DNA from: Actinomycetes bacterium
GTDB lineage: Bacteria > Actinomycetota > Actinomycetes > Actinomycetales > Microbacteriaceae
Assembly: GCA_023390155.1 (NCBI GenBank)
Contig: JAEWDJ010000073.1
Coordinates: forward strand, 1 to 9,161
Direction of reading: 5' to 3'
DNA length: 9,161 nucleotides
The notes beneath the pieces were generated by a model that was not told the origin of the DNA, did not search any database, and saw only the letters and a list, made by a program, of their open reading frames with translations. Shown here one piece after another: positions 7,201-9,161 of this stretch (its first letter is position 1; each line of letters starts with the position of its first letter). The position numbers and the translations under genes are program-made.

Positions 7201-9028
7201 CGGCGGCGTCTCGACGCTCGACTTCGGCGACCCGGTGGAGGCGGTCAACCGCGTCGCCGGCGAGCTGACGGACGGCGATGCCGCCAACGGCGAGGCCGAC
7301 GTGATCGTCGCCGAGTACCACGAGGGCGCCGGGGCCGGCACGCCCGAAGGAGCCACCCTCGAGCAGGAGGTCGCGGCCGGCGGCGCGTTCGCCGACATCG
7401 TCACCAAGACGAGCGCGAAGGTCTCGGCCATCTTCACCGGTCACACGCACAAGCAGTACGCGTGGGATGCTCCCGTCCCGGGCGTCGAGGGCGCGACGCG
7501 CCCCGTCGTCCAGACCGGCAGCTACGGCGAGAACATCGGCCAGGTCACCCTGACCGTGGACCCGGAGACCGACCAGGTCACCGCGCACACGCTCCGCAAC
7601 GTCGCCCGGACCACGGACGCCGACGCGGACCTCGTTGCGGCCTACCCGCGGGTCGCGCAGGTCAAGACGATCGTCGACAAGGCGCTCGCCGACGCGGCCG
7701 TCATCGGCAACCAGAAGATCGGCTCGGTGACGAAGGACATCACCACGGCCTACCTGAACGGCGCCCGTGACGACCGCGCGAGCGAGTCCACGCTCGGCAA
7801 CCTCGTCGCCGACTCCCTGCTGACGACCCTGTCGCCGGCCGAGCTCGGCGGCGCCGAGATCGGCGTGGTGAACCCGGGCGGCCTCCGCGCCGAGCTGCTC
7901 TACGGCACCGACGGCTCCGTCACCTACGCGCAGGCGAACGCCGTCCTGCCGTTCGTGAACAACCTCTGGACCACGACCCTCACCGGGGCGCAGTTCAAGC
8001 AGGCGCTGGAGCAGCAGTGGCAGACGAACGCCGACGGCAGCGTGCCGAGCCGGCCGTTCCTCAACCTCGGCCTGTCGAAGAACGTCAACTACACGTACGA
8101 CGCCTCCCGCGCCGCCGGCGACCGCATCACGAGCATCCTCGTGAACGGCGCGCCGATCGACCCGGCGAAGTCGTACCGCATCGGCTCGTTCTCGTTCCTG
8201 CTCCAGGGCGGTGACAACTTCCGTGCCTTCGCGGCCGGGACGGACACCAAGGACTCCGGTCTCATCGACCGGGACGCCTGGATCAGCTACCTGCAGGCCA
8301 ACAGCCCCGTGTCGCCGAGCTTCGCCCGCCGTGGCGTGGCCGTCAGCGGCGTCCCGACCGACACCCTGCAGCGCGGCCAGCAGGTGTCCTTCACCGTGTC
8401 GAAGCTCAACCTGACCTCCCTCGGCAGCCCGGCGAACACCTCGCTGACGCTGTCGTGGACGGGCAGCGGCACCGACCTCGGCAGCGTCCCCGTCGACGCG
8501 AACGGCAACGCGACCGTCTCCTTCACCGTCCCGGCCGACGCGGCCGGCGCCAGCACCCTGGTGCTGACCGCTCCCGAGTCGGGCACCACCGTCACGGTGG
8601 CGCTGAAGGTCGCGGACAAGCCGGCGGAGAACCCGAAGCCGACGAAGGACCCGAAGGCGGCCAAGGAGTCGGCCCTCACCAAGGCGCTCTTCGGCAAGAT
8701 CACCCTCGACAAGACCAGCTACAAGGCGGGCGAAGCGGTCCAGGTGACCGTCGACACGAAGCTCGCCGGCCAGTGGGTCTCGGTCTGGGTGTACACCTCG
8801 CCGAAGAACATCTCGAACGGCTGGGTGCAGGTGCCGGCCGACGGTGTGCTGAAGCTGAGCCTCCCGGCGAAGCTGAACAAGGGCGAGCACAAGCTCTCCG
8901 TGCAGAACGCGTCGGACGGCGTGATCGGCTGGAGCGCCTTCCAGGTCAAGGCTCCCGGCGGAGGCTGGTGGGACTGGATCCTCGACCTCGCGTGGCTGTG
9001 GAACTGGTTCCACAAGCTGTTCGGGTGA
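4238..9028 (+). CDS. Secreted ExeM/NucH-type nuclease fused to UshA-type 5'-nucleotidase (1596 aa)
   Basis: This is a large extracellular enzyme expected to cut nucleic acid and then dephosphorylate the nucleotides. Residues 1-32 are a Sec signal peptide ending AYA|AT. A lamin-tail domain (~39-213) starts VVINEAYLSG. A TDPG-rich linker spans 218-242. An OB-fold region (~244-352) and an ExeM-type connector containing QYGEIGL lead to the nuclease. The DNase I-like nuclease (~514-835) keeps its active-site motifs: N520 in TFNVLNYF, E586 in LEEIEN, H686 in NHFKSKG, D739/N741 in GDFNAY, D780 in SLDH, D830/H831 in SSDHDP. The metallophosphatase domain (~848-1100) keeps D854/H856 (NINDFHG), D887 and D889 (SDGDNIG), N922/H923 (GNHEFD), H1028 and H1069/H1071 (GHTH). 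The 5'-nucleotidase C-terminal domain (~1162-1370) has NPGGLR and QGGDNF. Two beta-rich domains follow (~1372-1461 and ~1487-1573), separated by a Lys/Pro linker. The protein ends in a Trp-rich tail (1574-1596) with no LPXTG. The order resembles Bacillus YhcR. Phosphate or nucleoside scavenging from extracellular DNA is inferred. Confidence 0.95.
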   Translation: MSIRNGVWRAATAAIVGAGLAAGALVATPAYAATDGTGVVINEAYLSGGSAGAAYTNKFVELYNPGDAAVSLAGWSVQYRSATGTAAANGVVPLSGSIAAKGYYLVAGASNGTAGAALPTPDAASNALNPSGTTGTLILSNTASALTLPTGSVTGAAGVVDLLGYGTSNTFEKAKAPAPTANSDVKSLNRTTFTDTDDNSADFTLNATITPQNTATAPGGGTTDPGEGTDPGTGTDPGPPAGAIAISEIQGTGDASPKAGQTVTTVGVVTAQYATGGFNGFAIQTPGTGGAVDLATHTASDAVFVYGSSYASAVAAGDYVQVTGAVSEFNGLTEITATKVDKLDASTVTAPAPATVALPATDAQRESLESMLIAPQGAFTVSDTYSTNQYGEIGLAAGETPLLQPTDVARPGTAEYTAAVADVKARGVLLDDGASTNFLSTANKSKPLPYLSLDNPVRVGAAVTFTKPVILDYRNDAWKFQPTGELTPATAAAVQPATFSNTRTAAPENVGGDLKLATFNVLNYFTTTGDQLSGCTFYTDRDGNKITVKDGCDARGAADAANLKRQQDKIVAAINGLTADVVSLEEIENSARFGEDRDDALKTLVGALNAAAGSEVWAYVKSPSTLPSTEDVIRTAFIYKKAAAEPVGASRILDDAAFSNARQPLAQAFKKVGAKDANAFIAIVNHFKSKGSGTGADADQGDGQGASNASRVKQAKALVAFADERKATLGLDKVLLIGDFNAYLKEDPIQVLTDAGYVDQVSTRTTKHTYSFDGTVGSLDHVFASPAANAAITGADVWNINSGESIALEYSRYNYNVTNFYAADPYRSSDHDPIVVGLGLAAKPVTLNLLNINDFHGRIDANTVKFAGTIEKLRAEGGEGNTLFLSDGDNIGASLFASASAGDIPTIDVLNALGLKTSAVGNHEFDKGFADLTGRVKDAADFSYLGANVYEKGTKNPALPEYAVFDVNGVKVGVIGAVTQETPTLVSPGGVSTLDFGDPVEAVNRVAGELTDGDAANGEADVIVAEYHEGAGAGTPEGATLEQEVAAGGAFADIVTKTSAKVSAIFTGHTHKQYAWDAPVPGVEGATRPVVQTGSYGENIGQVTLTVDPETDQVTAHTLRNVARTTDADADLVAAYPRVAQVKTIVDKALADAAVIGNQKIGSVTKDITTAYLNGARDDRASESTLGNLVADSLLTTLSPAELGGAEIGVVNPGGLRAELLYGTDGSVTYAQANAVLPFVNNLWTTTLTGAQFKQALEQQWQTNADGSVPSRPFLNLGLSKNVNYTYDASRAAGDRITSILVNGAPIDPAKSYRIGSFSFLLQGGDNFRAFAAGTDTKDSGLIDRDAWISYLQANSPVSPSFARRGVAVSGVPTDTLQRGQQVSFTVSKLNLTSLGSPANTSLTLSWTGSGTDLGSVPVDANGNATVSFTVPADAAGASTLVLTAPESGTTVTVALKVADKPAENPKPTKDPKAAKESALTKALFGKITLDKTSYKAGEAVQVTVDTKLAGQWVSVWVYTSPKNISNGWVQVPADGVLKLSLPAKLNKGEHKLSVQNASDGVIGWSAFQVKAPGGGWWDWILDLAWLWNWFHKLFG

Positions 9029-9032
9029 GGGG

Positions 9033-9056
9033 CTGATCCCCTGATCGCCTGATCGA
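9033..9056. repeat. Three tandem CTGATCNN octamers
   Basis: CTGATCCC, CTGATCGC and CTGATCGA follow each other without gaps, 4 nt after the nuclease stop codon and directly before the terminator stem. The repeat is short and may be fortuitous; no function is assigned. Confidence 0.5.
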
Positions 9057-9092
9057 GACGGCCGCCCGGTGCACGCGCACCGGGCGGCTGTC
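9057..9092. terminator. Strong hairpin terminator shared by convergent genes
   Basis: GCCGCCCGGTGC (9061-9072) pairs exactly with GCACCGGGCGGC (9077-9088) around the loop ACGC. GACG/TGTC at the base extends the stem to 16 bp with one G-T pair. It lies between the nuclease stop (9028) and the stop of the minus-strand gene (9099) and can act in both directions. There is no long T-run. Confidence 0.85.
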
Positions 9093-9096
9093 GCGT

Positions 9097-9161
9097 TCAG
9101 TGCGGGCGAGCCTCCACGCCGAGCCGGCGGCACGCCTCGTCGTAGAGGGCCACGACCTCCC
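9097..9161 (-). CDS. C-terminal fragment of an unidentified protein (window edge)
   Basis: Reading the minus strand from the window edge gives 20 codons and a TGA: EVVALYDEACRRLGVEARPH. Every codon but one (GCT) ends in G or C, as in the real genes here. The stop sits 5 nt from a strong hairpin, as expected for a gene converging on the nuclease gene. The peptide is helical in character, but too little is present to name the family. Confidence 0.6.
   Translation of the reverse strand, partial: EVVALYDEACRRLGVEARPH

Noticed and set aside
8957..9025. C-terminal sortase signal on the nuclease
   Set aside because: No LPXTG-like motif is present, and the tail lacks a continuous hydrophobic span followed by basic residues.
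4739..9133. A minus-strand open frame of more than 1400 codons opposite the nuclease gene
   Set aside because: It is the mirror of a strongly GC3-biased gene, where complementary stop codons are rare. Its protein is a low-complexity string of Arg, Val, Gly and Asp without domains, while the plus strand encodes intact catalytic motifs.
1..9161. Defence system, CRISPR array, toxin-antitoxin pair, prophage or mobile element
   Set aside because: No array of regular repeats, no transposase or integrase, no tRNA-like sequence, and every substantial gene falls into a recognisable non-defence family. The nuclease has a signal peptide and nucleotidase fusion pointing to nutrient scavenging.

Overview
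The window is very GC-rich DNA in which nearly every codon of the real genes ends in G or C. Gene content and style suggest an actinobacterium, most likely of the Microbacteriaceae (Leifsonia/Microbacterium-like). This placement is an inference from protein flavour, codon bias and Shine-Dalgarno-led starts; there is no rRNA to confirm it. I see no transposase, integrase, tRNA, CRISPR array or phage gene.

Layout, left to right. Positions 1-1188 hold the C-terminal part of an amidase-signature hydrolase whose start lies off the window, closed by a strong hairpin (1213-1248). Next is a 157-residue protein (1314-1787) that looks like a uridine-kinase-type P-loop protein without its Walker A residues. 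It converges on a DUF805 membrane protein (1817-2302, minus). A divergent spacer of 225 bp containing three inverted repeats separates DUF805 from a TetR-family regulator (2528-3109) with features of the gamma-butyrolactone-receptor (ArpA/ScbR) type. The TetR gene converges on a LysR-family regulator (3126-4001, minus).

About 236 bp of divergent DNA carrying direct repeats and dyads separate the LysR gene from the main gene of the window. That gene (4238-9028) encodes a 1596-residue secreted protein: signal peptide, lamin-tail domain, TDPG-rich linker, OB-fold, ExeM/NucH-type nuclease, UshA-type 5'-nucleotidase, two C-terminal beta-domains and a tryptophan-rich tail. It ends at a 16-bp hairpin terminator shared with a convergent minus-strand gene of which only the last 20 codons are present (9097-9161).

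How the genes work together: alternating strands mean no multi-gene operon is visible. The best functional link is the LysR gene with the divergent nuclease/nucleotidase. The enzyme is built to degrade extracellular nucleic acid to nucleosides and phosphate. GTTCAC-type direct repeats upstream of it suggest phosphate control or a dedicated regulator. I did not find a clearly new multi-gene system. The most unusual items are the Trp-rich C-terminus of the nuclease, the repeat-rich nuclease promoter and the degenerate kinase-like protein.
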